A program made the position numbers and the translations under genes. The notes under the pieces were generated by a model, which had not been told where the DNA came from, did no database searches, and saw only the letters and a list, made by a program, of their open reading frames with translations. 64,000 nucleotides of DNA from Candidatus Methanomethylophilaceae archaeon (GTDB lineage: Archaea > Thermoplasmatota > Thermoplasmata > Methanomassiliicoccales > Methanomethylophilaceae): positions 1 to 64,000 of the forward strand of contig JAFXUX010000023.1 of NCBI GenBank assembly GCA_017524805.1. The letters are read 5' to 3'. Position 1 is the stretch's first letter, and every line of letters starts with the position of its first letter. Shown here in pieces: positions 8,624 to 16,716 of this stretch.

Positions 8624-8838
8624 TGAATATGAAGGATCAGAAGATGGTGGCTTTGCTGTCAGCCATGGGCAAGGATGCCATGAGCGCCGATGACATCATG
8701 GATTCCATGGGCCTCAACAGCAGGTCATACTTCCTGAAGAACTACATTCGTCCGGCCTTGGAATCGGGATTGGTGACGATGACGGGTCCGGATCATCCTC
8801 GCAGCCGGAACCAAAAATATCGCAAGACTATAGTCTGA
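8623..8838 (+). CDS. Small winged-helix protein related to the C-terminus of RecG-like/Fic regulators
   Basis: 71 residues. MSADDIMDSMGLNSRSYF then YIRPALESGLVTMTGP and SRNQKYRKT match the winged helix at the end of AlbA_2-type ATP-dependent helicase-like regulators and some Fic proteins (x-x-M-x-x-R-x-x-F ... YLxPALxxGLI ... QKYRLT). Here it stands alone with no catalytic domain. It is divergent from the metal-uptake operon, with about 150 bp between the two starts, so it could regulate that operon or simply be a remnant. A TGATG overlap links it to the small frame at 8537. Confidence 0.6.
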   Translation: MNMKDQKMVALLSAMGKDAMSADDIMDSMGLNSRSYFLKNYIRPALESGLVTMTGPDHPRSRNQKYRKTIV

Positions 8839-9031
8839 TGTCTGGATCGGGCCCAGAATTCCGCTGCGGTTCCTGTCGCACAGCAGTATATCGCCGGAGG
8901 ATTGAGTGCGCTTTTCTAAGCGGGGCTGTAGCCATGTTTATATCGTCCGGAAACGGTTATCGCAGAAATGAGGGCATCAGCGCGCTTTAACGCATATCGT
9001 AGCTCTGACTACGTTGTTCGTCGTCAGATTA

Positions 9032-9041
9032 CATATAAATA
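9032..9041 (+). promoter_or_regulatory. TATA box for the malic enzyme gene
   Basis: CATATAAATA in the 274-bp gap upstream of 9113. A start of transcription about 25 bp downstream would give a leader of roughly 45-50 bases carrying the ribosome binding site AGGTGA at about 9100. I see nothing else recognisable between 8839 and 9031. Confidence 0.6.
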
Positions 9042-9112
9042 TGGAATTAGGCATGACTGATGATAAATTTCGAACCGTTTTTTACGGAATTCGTAGAGAT
9101 AGGTGAACCAAC

Positions 9113-10474
9113 ATGGCAGCAGAGAAGAAGGACTACAAGGATTTGACCCCCGAAGAGAGGCTGGAGAGAGCTCAGAAGCCCGGAAAGGACGCCCTGAAGA
9201 TGCATCCTTACTACGGCGGAAAGATCGAAGTGGTCCCCAAGGCATGCGTCAGGAATTTCGACGATTTCGCGATCTGGTATTCTCCCGGAGTGGCTGAGCC
9301 CTGCAAGGACATCGCCAAGAACCCCGATATGGTGTATGAGCACACTTGGAAGTGGAACACCGTAGCCGTGGTATCTGACGGAACCCGCGTTTTGGGTCTG
9401 GGCGACATCGGCCCCGAAGCCGCCATGCCCGTCATGGAAGGCAAGGGAATGCTGTTCAAGTACCTCGGAGGAGTCGATTGCGTCCCGATATGCCTGGACA
9501 CCAAGGATCCCGACAAGATCATCGAGACCGTGAGGCTCATCGCGCCTTCCTTCGGCGGAATAAACCTCGAGGACATCTCCAACCCCAAGTGCTTCGACAT
9601 TTTGGACGAGCTCAGGAGGGACTGCAAGATCCCCGTCTGGCACGATGACCAGCAGGGAACCGCCACCGTCGAGGTCGCCGGAGCGATCAACGCCATGAAG
9701 CTCGTCGGAAAGAAGCTCGAGGAGTCCCGCATCACCGTCATCGGAGCCGGAGCGGCCTCCATAGCCATCGCCAGGCTTATGCTTGCCACCGGATTCAAGC
9801 CCGAGAACATGTGCATGTGCGATTCCAAGGGAATTCTGAACCTCGAGAGGAAGGATGTCGAGGGCAGCTTCAGGCAGAAGTGGGAGATATGCAAGAAGAC
9901 CAACGGAGCCGGCAAGACCGGAGGCATGAAGGAAGCGTTCAAGGACGCCGATATCGTCATCGCCGCATCCAAGCCCGGGCCCGGGACGATCCCGCCGGAA
10001 TACGTCGATCTCATGGCCGATGACCCGATCATCTTCGCCACCGCCAACCCCGTGCCCGAGATCTGGCCTTGGGAGGCCAAGGAGCACGGATGCAAGGTGT
10101 TCGCCACCGGAAGGTCCGACTTCCCCAACCAGGTCAACAACTCCATGGGATTCCCCGCGATCTTCCGCGGTGTGCTCGACGTGAGGGCCAAGACCATCAC
10201 CGACGAGATGTGCATCGCCGCCGCCAAATCCCTGGCCAAGACCGCCGAGGAGAAGGGAATCTCCGAGGATTACATCGTGCCGACCATGTCCGAGACCAAC
10301 GCCTTCATCGAGGAAGCGGTTGCGGTCGGATTGAAGGCCCAGGAGCAGGGAGTCGCCAGGCTCAAGCTCTCCGCCCAGGAGCTCCGCGACAGGGCAGAGT
10401 TCATGATCACCAGATCCAGATCACTCACCGCCAAGATGATGGCCGACGGGTACATCAAGGAATACAAGGAGTGA
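9113..10474 (+). CDS. Malic enzyme (NAD(P)-dependent malate dehydrogenase, decarboxylating)
   Basis: 453 residues. It should convert malate to pyruvate and CO2 with reduction of NAD(P). The N-terminal malic domain has WYSPGVAEPCK (about 61-71), the catalytic tyrosine/lysine region SDGTRVLGLGDIGPEA and the metal-binding VWHDDQQGT near 180. The C-terminal Rossmann domain has VIGAGAASIA at about 209-218. The order and length fit the short bacterial/archaeal form without a phosphotransacetylase domain. A single ATG with AGGTGA upstream fixes the start. A strong hairpin follows the stop, so it is probably monocistronic. Confidence 0.93.
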   Translation: MAAEKKDYKDLTPEERLERAQKPGKDALKMHPYYGGKIEVVPKACVRNFDDFAIWYSPGVAEPCKDIAKNPDMVYEHTWKWNTVAVVSDGTRVLGLGDIGPEAAMPVMEGKGMLFKYLGGVDCVPICLDTKDPDKIIETVRLIAPSFGGINLEDISNPKCFDILDELRRDCKIPVWHDDQQGTATVEVAGAINAMKLVGKKLEESRITVIGAGAASIAIARLMLATGFKPENMCMCDSKGILNLERKDVEGSFRQKWEICKKTNGAGKTGGMKEAFKDADIVIAASKPGPGTIPPEYVDLMADDPIIFATANPVPEIWPWEAKEHGCKVFATGRSDFPNQVNNSMGFPAIFRGVLDVRAKTITDEMCIAAAKSLAKTAEEKGISEDYIVPTMSETNAFIEEAVAVGLKAQEQGVARLKLSAQELRDRAEFMITRSRSLTAKMMADGYIKEYKE

Positions 10475-10475
10475 T

Positions 10476-10499
10476 CCCGGGGCCATGCCCCTCCCCGGG
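10476..10499 (+). terminator. Hairpin after the malic enzyme gene
   Basis: CCCGGGG (10476-10482) pairs with CCCCGGG (10493-10499) around a 10-base loop, directly after the stop codon. A T-run occurs about 20 bp later (ACTTTTTGC). Confidence 0.55.
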
Positions 10500-10537
10500 T
10501 TTCCGGGGGCTGCAAACTTTTTGCTTATCCATCTTAT

Positions 10538-10550
10538 TGTTATATATCGG
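10538..10550 (+). promoter_or_regulatory. TATA box for the class V aminotransferase gene
   Basis: TGTTATATATCGG lies about 27-38 bp before the ATG at 10577, the spacing expected for a leaderless archaeal transcript. Confidence 0.6.
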
Positions 10551-10576
10551 ATAACCCATCACACGGACCGATTAAG

Positions 10577-11842
10577 ATGAGGCTTTTCACAGTCGGACCC
10601 GTAATGATGTACCCAGATATCCTTGAGGGATCGGGCAAGCAGCTTCCTTACTTCAGGACCAGCCAGTTCTCCGAGATCATGCTGGAATCCGAATCCATCC
10701 TGAAAGGGCTGCTCGGAGCCGGGGAAGGTTCGAGGGTCGCGTTCCTCACGGCATCCGGGACCGGGGCCATGGAAGCGTCCGTGGCAGGGTTCTTCGGGCG
10801 CACGGACCGCCTTCTGATAATCCGCGGGGGTGGGTTCGGAAAGCGCTTCTGCGAGATCTGCGACGCCCACGGCATACCTCACGACGACGTCGAACTTCCG
10901 TTCGGGAAAGCCTTGACCGAAAGCGATCTGGCTCGGTTCGCTGGGACGGAATATTCCGGAATGCTCGTCAACATGGATGAGACCTCGACCGGCCAGCTGT
11001 ACGACATAAAGATGCTGTCGGCATTCTGCAGGCGCAAAGGGATGTACCTGATCGTCGACGCCATAAGCGCATTCCTGGCCGATCCCATCGACATGGAGAA
11101 GGATGGAATCGATGCCATCATAATCAGCTCCCAGAAGGCCCTCTCCTTGGCTCCAGGCATATCCGCGGTGGTCATGAGGCGCGGCATTTACGAGGAGAAG
11201 CTTCTTCCCAGGGACTCCGGCCTTTATTATCTGGATCTCAAACGCCACATTCTGGATCAGGAGCGCGGCCAGACGCCCTTCACCCCCGCCGTCGGGATTC
11301 TCTTGGATCTCAACGCGATGCTCAGGAAGGTCGCCAAGGAAGGCTTGGAGGCTAAGATAAAGCGCACAGCCGATCTCGCGGCGTATTTCAGGAAGGGGGC
11401 ATCCGAGATGGGCATCCCGATGCCGGATTACCCGCTTTCCAATGCTGTGACTCCGATACTGTTCGACGGCAATGCGTACGATGTGTTTCTGAAGCTCAGG
11501 GACGAATACGACATCACCCTGACGCCCAGCGGCGGAGACCTCCGCGGGAAGATTCTGCGCGTGGGGCACATCGGGAATCTGTCGGAAGAGGACTATGACG
11601 TTCTGTTCGACGCTCTGAAGGAAGTTCTGGGCAAGCGAGGGTGCCTCGCCTCTTCCTCTCGCTTACGAAATCGATGTAGGCGCCGCAAGGGAAGCCTCCG
11701 GCGCCTTTGCGGCCCCCCTCCGGCGGCGGGGTCATGTAATCGCCGAACATGTGTTCCAGCATATGGTCCCACTCCTGCGGGAGCGGTATTTCGGTGTCTT
11801 CGAACGCGTGCATTACTGGCTTCCCGTAATCCTCTTTCTTGA
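10577..11842 (+). CDS. Class V PLP aminotransferase (alanine-glyoxylate/AEP transaminase-like), C-terminus overruns
   Basis: The first 355 or so residues are a fold-type I aminotransferase: TVGPVMMYPD at the N-terminus, FLTASGTGAMEAS near 58, the cofactor aspartate in YLIVDAISAF near 160 and the Schiff-base lysine in IIISSQKALSLAPG near 187. It resembles small-molecule transaminases such as alanine-glyoxylate and 2-aminoethylphosphonate aminotransferases. Family homology ends at about 11640 (LKEVLGKRG). The frame then stays open for about 65 arginine/proline-rich codons antisense to the convergent LicD gene. That tail is probably not a conserved part of the protein. The neighbouring LicD gene suggests a role in glycan modification (inference). 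Confidence 0.8.
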   Translation: MRLFTVGPVMMYPDILEGSGKQLPYFRTSQFSEIMLESESILKGLLGAGEGSRVAFLTASGTGAMEASVAGFFGRTDRLLIIRGGGFGKRFCEICDAHGIPHDDVELPFGKALTESDLARFAGTEYSGMLVNMDETSTGQLYDIKMLSAFCRRKGMYLIVDAISAFLADPIDMEKDGIDAIIISSQKALSLAPGISAVVMRRGIYEEKLLPRDSGLYYLDLKRHILDQERGQTPFTPAVGILLDLNAMLRKVAKEGLEAKIKRTADLAAYFRKGASEMGIPMPDYPLSNAVTPILFDGNAYDVFLKLRDEYDITLTPSGGDLRGKILRVGHIGNLSEEDYDVLFDALKEVLGKRGCLASSSRLRNRCRRRKGSLRRLCGPPPAAGSCNRRTCVPAYGPTPAGAVFRCLRTRALLASRNPLS

Positions 11843-12389
11843 AGATGTAATCCTTGAATTCGGTAGAATGGATCGTGGTGAGCCCGCACTTTTCGCCGGC
11901 GGTCATCCGCGCCAGCTTCGAGAAAGATTCGTGGGTCCATCTCAGGCGCCTATGGATTGCCGGAGATTTCACGCGGTCCAATGCGTATATCGAAATGTTA
12001 TCCCCCCAGATCATGGCGTCGGTCAGAATCCGCCTGGCCTTCCCTGATGGGTAATACGATATAGGGAAGATGTCTATGAACGGCGCATCCCTGTTTATCA
12101 GGCCTTCTTCTCCTTTCTCAAGCGAGATCACGTGCGGATGGTTGTCCGCGGAGGGGATGTGGTAGTAATAATCAGAGGGATCCAAACCCTCGGACAGAGC
12201 GCGATTGACCTCTGGAATATCCTTCTCCCATACGACCAGATCTATATCGTCGTCCCATGGGATGAAGCCGCTGTGCCTCACAGCCCCCAGCGCCGTCCCG
12301 AAATGGCAGTAGAACTCTATACCGTTCCGCTCCAGAACTCTCTTGACGTCTTTGTACATCGAAAGGAGAGCGGCTTGGGTCTCGTTCAT
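11514..12389 (-). CDS. LicD-family phosphotransferase, C-terminus overruns the convergent gene
   Basis: LicD proteins transfer phosphocholine or related phosphodiesters to surface glycans. Seen here: FYCHFGTALGAVRHSGFIPWDDDID (nucleotidyltransferase-fold core with the DDDID metal ligands), FIDIFPISYYPSG, and near the end MLEHMFGDYMTPPP, all typical of the family. I chose ATG 12389 because GGAGG lies 7 bases upstream; ATG 12395 would be too close to it. Homology ends near 11665. The remaining 50 codons to 11514 are antisense to the aminotransferase and look non-natural. The gene is convergent with that aminotransferase. Confidence 0.78.
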   Translation of the reverse strand: MNETQAALLSMYKDVKRVLERNGIEFYCHFGTALGAVRHSGFIPWDDDIDLVVWEKDIPEVNRALSEGLDPSDYYYHIPSADNHPHVISLEKGEEGLINRDAPFIDIFPISYYPSGKARRILTDAMIWGDNISIYALDRVKSPAIHRRLRWTHESFSKLARMTAGEKCGLTTIHSTEFKDYIFKKEDYGKPVMHAFEDTEIPLPQEWDHMLEHMFGDYMTPPPEGGRKGAGGFPCGAYIDFVSERKRRGTLACPELPSERRTERHSPLPTDSRCAPRAESSRGGLRRWASG

Positions 12390-12660
12390 CAGCATTCCTC
12401 CGGGGTCCGACAACGATCTCTTGGTTTAGTATTGTTCCGTCGGTTCCGATCGCATCGCACAATTCCCGGCCAGGAACGTCGTAAGGATTTGATGCAAATG
12501 ATACATTATTGTCGCCTTCTAATCTGTTCCCGATGGCACCGGCACAATCATAAAGGATGCGGCGAAGATGCTGAACAGGAACTGCCCAAAGACGATAACT
12601 GCCTTCAAATAATCCAAAAGGAGTAAAACTCACGCAATCCATTCGTTTCACAGGAAATTC
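12390..12660 (-). other. Leader region with an open, protein-like frame upstream of licD-like gene
   Basis: The minus strand is open from ATG 12651 through this stretch (MKRMDCVSFTPFGLFEG..., then SNPYDVPGRELCDAIGTDG) and runs on out of frame into the LicD-like gene. The residue composition looks more protein-like than a typical shadow frame. I recognise no family and see no clear ribosome binding site, so it may be a remnant or non-coding leader. Confidence 0.25.
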
Positions 12661-12664
12661 AGCC

Positions 12665-12767
12665 TTTGCAAGAAGAGGCGTCGATTATGCCGCTCCAATG
12701 CAGATTCGACAGGCCAGACGATATTCTTGAGGACGAGGAGCAGAACATGTATGCATATGCGATGTGA
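12665..12767 (+). pseudogene. Fragment duplicating the 5' end of the island gene at 58053-58850
   Basis: From ATG 12687 this reads MPLQCRFDRPDDILEDEEQN then MYAYAM and stops (TGA 12765-12767). The gene starting at 58850 on the minus strand begins MVIMPLQCRFDRPDYILEDE, EQNMYAYAM and continues. The two DNA stretches are about 80 percent identical over roughly 100 bp, including the untranslated bases just upstream. This is therefore a truncated copy of a plasmid-type gene, opposite in orientation and 46 kb away. Confidence 0.75.
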
Positions 12768-13003
12768 TAATGGCCTGTGTGCAGATTTTGCGCCTTTGAT
12801 TTCGCTAATTGCACCTCCTTATCGATGGCAAATGCTTCACACACGTTTTGGGTTGGAACCGTTAATTGCGAAAAAACTATTTTCTGCAAATAACGAAAAT
12901 CATAATTGCGTAAATTCAATTTTTCGCAATTAAGAAGAAGGCAGACTCATTCGAAAGAAATGATAAAAATCGTAATCATTCGAGTCATTCCATCATATGG
13001 CTG
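12768..13003. other. AT-rich intergenic stretch
   Basis: No gene recognised. It is markedly more AT-rich than its neighbours and holds the inverted repeat listed separately. It follows the stop of the flippase gene, which ends at 13004 on the minus strand. Confidence 0.5.
12862..12933. repeat. 14-bp perfect inverted repeat 44 bp apart
   Basis: TTAATTGCGAAAAA (12862-12875) is repeated as its exact reverse complement TTTTTCGCAATTAA (12920-12933). AATTGCG also recurs in the interval. It could be a long hairpin ending the flippase transcript, or termini of a small non-autonomous element. Confidence 0.55.
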
Positions 13004-14548
13004 TCAGCCCATGACCTTGGCGGCTATTTTCCTGAGGCCATCCGGCATTATCGAAAGGAGGATTTTTTTGTCCTCTTCCTTGGAGAAGCGGAGGACAGCG
13101 AATGCGTAGGCCAAGAATACGGCGGCGAAGAGAGGGATTATTGCGGTCCACGTTCCAGGGATCGAGACTGCCTGGGAGAGTGCCCACAATCCTCCCATGC
13201 AAAGGGCCATGACGCAATACCCTTCGGCAATCGGCGCCAGATAGAGCCTCAGCGGAGCCCCCATCATCCTGGCGGCGAGAGGTATTGCCGAGAAAGTGAA
13301 TCCCAGAGTGCATACCAGCCATATCGTTATCACTCCGTCGATCCCCATGCCGGTGAAGCTCAGTAGGGCCGCCGTAACGGCGATGTTCAGGAAGCCGAAG
13401 GCGAACGTCGGCAGGGTCAGCTCTTTCACCTTGAGATATATCACGGGCACGTCCTGGAGCACGGTGTAAGCGCATACCGCTATGTCCCCGGCCAAAGATA
13501 TGGCGACCGCCGCCGACAGATATCCGAACTCATCCCCGACCCAAGCGTGCAGCACCTGCGGGGCGAAAACGATGATGAGCGCCAGCGGCATTGCCATCAT
13601 CAGCGAGACGAATTTCATCGAGACTGATGTCAGTCTTTTCAGCCCGTCGATGTCTCCGTCGGAGTAGCACGCATAAACCAGCGGCTCCAAAGAGGCGGTT
13701 ATCGAGTAGCAGGCGGTGTGGATCATGGATACCAACGAAGCTATTATCGCCACGCCGGCGTCTGCCTCCGATCCCAGATATACGTTCGTCAGGATCAGCG
13801 ACGCTTCTATGTACAACAGGTTGCCGACGCGGTTTATTATCGCCCACGCGCCGAGGTTGCCCATGGTCCTGAACAGCTTCCTGTCGTAGAGCTCCGGCGA
13901 GAGCTTCATCTTCGGGTATTGGCGTTTGGCGGTGACGTACACCAGAAGGAGCAGCAGCAGCGAGGAGCCGATGTATGATGCTCCGACATGGGCCAGGGAC
14001 GGCTCGAAGAATCCGAACATGAACAGGATCAAGGCGACCTGGGAGACAGTGTAGATGAGCCTGGCACCGTACCACACGTACAGGGTGTTGAATGCGGAGT
14101 ACACGCCGAAGAATACGGAGGGGATCGCAGATATTAGCGAGGCGGCCAGCACCATCACGAACAGGGCTTGGACATCCCGGACCGTGCTCCCGCTTATGTC
14201 TATGGCGTAAGGCACTGCGACAGATATCAGGATGATCACAGGGAGCAGGATCAGGCATATCCTCAGGATTCCGAACAGGGCCGTGGATATGGATTTCGAG
14301 GCGTCATCCGTCTTCCTGATGGCGAGCGTTATGTAGCGGGAATTGGCAGTCCCCAGCGAGTCGGTCAGTATCATCACGTAAGAGGTCACGGTGGTGGCGA
14401 CGGGGATTATCCCGTAGGCGGCCACTCCCAGCGAATCCACGTAGAACGGTATGAGCCAGATTCCCACCAGAGCCATGACCGCGGTGCGGATGACGTTGGT
14501 GACCATGTTCAAAGGGGTCTTTTCCAGTGAGAATCCGTTGAAAGCCAT
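13004..14548 (-). CDS. Polysaccharide flippase (Wzx/MOP superfamily)
   Basis: 514 residues with about 14 hydrophobic segments, a single ATG and a basic loop before the last helix. The N-terminal TPLNMVTNVIRTAVMALVGI, which places a conserved asparagine-rich first helix before LIPFYVDSLGVAAYGI, is characteristic of the polysaccharide transporter branch. It should move lipid-linked glycans across the membrane. It is followed on the transcript-upstream side by the CDP-alcohol phosphotransferase (13-bp gap), so the two are probably in one operon with the glycosyltransferase at 15343. Confidence 0.85.
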   Translation of the reverse strand: MAFNGFSLEKTPLNMVTNVIRTAVMALVGIWLIPFYVDSLGVAAYGIIPVATTVTSYVMILTDSLGTANSRYITLAIRKTDDASKSISTALFGILRICLILLPVIILISVAVPYAIDISGSTVRDVQALFVMVLAASLISAIPSVFFGVYSAFNTLYVWYGARLIYTVSQVALILFMFGFFEPSLAHVGASYIGSSLLLLLLVYVTAKRQYPKMKLSPELYDRKLFRTMGNLGAWAIINRVGNLLYIEASLILTNVYLGSEADAGVAIIASLVSMIHTACYSITASLEPLVYACYSDGDIDGLKRLTSVSMKFVSLMMAMPLALIIVFAPQVLHAWVGDEFGYLSAAVAISLAGDIAVCAYTVLQDVPVIYLKVKELTLPTFAFGFLNIAVTAALLSFTGMGIDGVITIWLVCTLGFTFSAIPLAARMMGAPLRLYLAPIAEGYCVMALCMGGLWALSQAVSIPGTWTAIIPLFAAVFLAYAFAVLRFSKEEDKKILLSIMPDGLRKIAAKVMG

Positions 14549-14561
14549 CGATCCACCAGTT

Positions 14562-15308
14562 TCACATCGGCTTCGGCAGCTTTCTCAGGTATATCGCGTA
14601 TCTGACCATGGCTCCCAAGGGATACATGATGCCATAGAAGATTATGAAAATGTCAAGGCGGTCCAAGGCGGCGAAGATCGGTATCAGAACGATCATGTTG
14701 GTGAACGCCACCGGATTCAGCATGAAAAGCGCGGCGACGCCTTTCCTGCCGGCGAACCTTTTCCCTTCCACTCCGAGGGACCCCTCGTTCCCGTCTATGG
14801 TTTCTTCCGGCATCAGGCGGTTGTAGATGTTGGTCAGATCGATGATCAGGACCATGCAGATCCCGGCGGCGACGCCCAAGATCAGATACGCCACGGGATC
14901 GAATCCGAACCCCAATATCGGCTTGCATCCGGCGGCATACGCGGAATGTCCGATGAAGAACATCAGCAGCGGATACGATACGCGGTGGTTGACCCCGTCC
15001 AGGTAGTCTCCGCGGGGTGATTTGAGGCCGGTATATCTTGCCACAGGCCCGTCGGTGCAGTCCAAGGCGTATGCGATGACCCACGCGATTCCGCAGAGGA
15101 TGTTCAGGATGTAATCCCCGAAATAGAACCCAATGGAAGCGACGATCATCAGGAGGCCCCAGAAGGCGGTTATGGCGTTCGGGGTGGCGCGGATTTTGAG
15201 GCATATCCCTCCGAGCGGAACGGCCAGAGGATTGTATACGTACTTCTCGGACGCGTTGAGGTTCTCGTGGTCCAAACACTCGATATAACGGCGCCAATCG
15301 ATGCTCAT
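14562..15308 (-). CDS. CDP-alcohol phosphatidyltransferase family protein with altered motif
   Basis: 248 residues, six or so membrane helices. The family signature D-x2-DG-x2-AR-x8-G-x3-D-x3-D appears as DCTDGPVARYTGLKSPRGDY, followed by LDGVNH. The first three aspartates are present, but the final one, proposed as catalytic base, is histidine here. Members transfer a phospho-alcohol from CDP to a second alcohol, making phospholipids or phosphodiester-linked glycans. The start at 15308 (MSIDWRRY) is preferred; an upstream in-frame start would overlap the next gene by about 30 bp. The link to surface glycan assembly is inferred from neighbours. Confidence 0.78.
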   Translation of the reverse strand: MSIDWRRYIECLDHENLNASEKYVYNPLAVPLGGICLKIRATPNAITAFWGLLMIVASIGFYFGDYILNILCGIAWVIAYALDCTDGPVARYTGLKSPRGDYLDGVNHRVSYPLLMFFIGHSAYAAGCKPILGFGFDPVAYLILGVAAGICMVLIIDLTNIYNRLMPEETIDGNEGSLGVEGKRFAGRKGVAALFMLNPVAFTNMIVLIPIFAALDRLDIFIIFYGIMYPLGAMVRYAIYLRKLPKPM

Positions 15309-15342
15309 CTTAACGTAACCTTCTTGCAGTTGTCCTTCGCCA

Positions 15343-16716
15343 TTATATAACGGTATCTTCGCTTGCCGCATCCCCAGGGGAGGCTTTCCTGGTCCCCAGC
15401 CTGTCCCGGATGTAGATTATGGCGATGGACGCGATCCCGATGTACTGGACGACGAAGCCGAGCACGTACACGAGGTTAAGGTACTTGCCTCCGCTGCTGT
15501 CCAAAAACGCGAACATGTCAGATATCCACTCCAACGAAGGCCATCCGGTCGCCAAGGACAGCGGCAGAAGGTTGGTAGGCGTCGTAGACGCGAAGATTAT
15601 CGCGGAGCTGATCCAGATTATTATCCATGGCACGAGGAACCTCCTGTCTTTGGCCGCGATCTGGATCGCCAGCAGGGGTATCAGCGACACCACGTATTGC
15701 GGCGCGGGAGGATACAGCATGCAGAGCGTCATGCAAATGAAAGAGCCGGTGAACAGCCTCTCCTTCAGGTCTTTCTCATCTCCTTTGTACACCCACAGGC
15801 CGACGAACAGGGTGGCAACTACAACAGCGCCGTAGCATATCACGCGCGTGAAGCCCTCGATCTGGGATGTCACAGATGTTGCTTTTGACCCGGTCGAGAA
15901 TCCGGTGCGGTCGGTGATGAATCTGAAGCACTCGGATATGTCTCCCGTCATCAGCTGAGGCAGGAAGATAGCCGCCAGTATCCCCAATCCGCCCGCTGCC
16001 GCTATGAGGAAATGGGGGACGGCTTTTTCCGTCCCTCTCTCAGACGCGAAGAAGTAGAATACCATCGGCAGGAACAGGAACACGGGGAACAATTTCGTCG
16101 TCGCGGCGATCGCAAAGCACATGCCCATCAGCAAATACTTCTTGTGGAGGAGGAAGAACAGCGACAAGACCATGAAAGCCGCCCCTATTGAATCCGGCAT
16201 CCCGATGATTCCCGAGGATCCCATCACGGTCAGGCTGAGCCACACCAGCGAGAACGCGGCTATCGAGCGGAAGCGGTCTCCGGTGAGTTCCTTCGCCAGC
16301 CTGCCGGCGACCAGCGATGCGACGAGGTCGAACAGTATCAGCGGGGCTTTGGAGCAGTAGTTGAACACGACAGACGTCACGATGGATATGGTGTGGTTCG
16401 GGCTCTGCTCGAAGAGCGCTATCTCCGGCACTTTGACTCCCATCTCGCCGATATCCAGGAAGGCGTTCGATAAGCCGTTGACCAGCCCCAGGATGTAGCC
16501 GCAGACCGGCGTGTAATAGTATCCTTCGATGTCGTACAGGCCTCCGCCGGCGTTGATGTTGCGGATGATTATCGCCCAATAGTTCGAGTCGAATATCAGC
16601 GCGAACGCCATGATAATCAGGCGCGCGATCAGCCCTATCGCGAATACCGTGAGGAGAGGATGCTTCGACCTCTCGGTCCAGGCGCGCACGGATCCTGCGA
16701 ACCCATCAAGGCGCAT
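15343..16716 (-). CDS. Multispanning glycosyltransferase (GT87/GT39-like, GT-C fold)
   Basis: About 457 residues with ten or more membrane helices. After the first helix there is a loop with DSNYWAIIIRN and GGGLYDIEGYYYTPVCG, giving acidic and aromatic residues in the position used by GT-C lipid-phosphosugar transferases. LLMGMCFAIAATTKLFPVFL and YPPAPQYVVSLIPLL are typical of archaeal and bacterial DUF2029/GT87 proteins. The start at 16716 (MRLDGFAG) overlaps the upstream gene by 11 bp. The likely donor is a polyprenyl-phosphate sugar (family knowledge). Confidence 0.72.
   Translation of the reverse strand: MRLDGFAGSVRAWTERSKHPLLTVFAIGLIARLIIMAFALIFDSNYWAIIIRNINAGGGLYDIEGYYYTPVCGYILGLVNGLSNAFLDIGEMGVKVPEIALFEQSPNHTISIVTSVVFNYCSKAPLILFDLVASLVAGRLAKELTGDRFRSIAAFSLVWLSLTVMGSSGIIGMPDSIGAAFMVLSLFFLLHKKYLLMGMCFAIAATTKLFPVFLFLPMVFYFFASERGTEKAVPHFLIAAAGGLGILAAIFLPQLMTGDISECFRFITDRTGFSTGSKATSVTSQIEGFTRVICYGAVVVATLFVGLWVYKGDEKDLKERLFTGSFICMTLCMLYPPAPQYVVSLIPLLAIQIAAKDRRFLVPWIIIWISSAIIFASTTPTNLLPLSLATGWPSLEWISDMFAFLDSSGGKYLNLVYVLGFVVQYIGIASIAIIYIRDRLGTRKASPGDAASEDTVI

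Noticed and set aside
9047-10087. 346-codon minus-strand frame opposite malic enzyme
   Set aside because: Glycine/leucine-rich shadow of a clear metabolic gene, with no family similarity.
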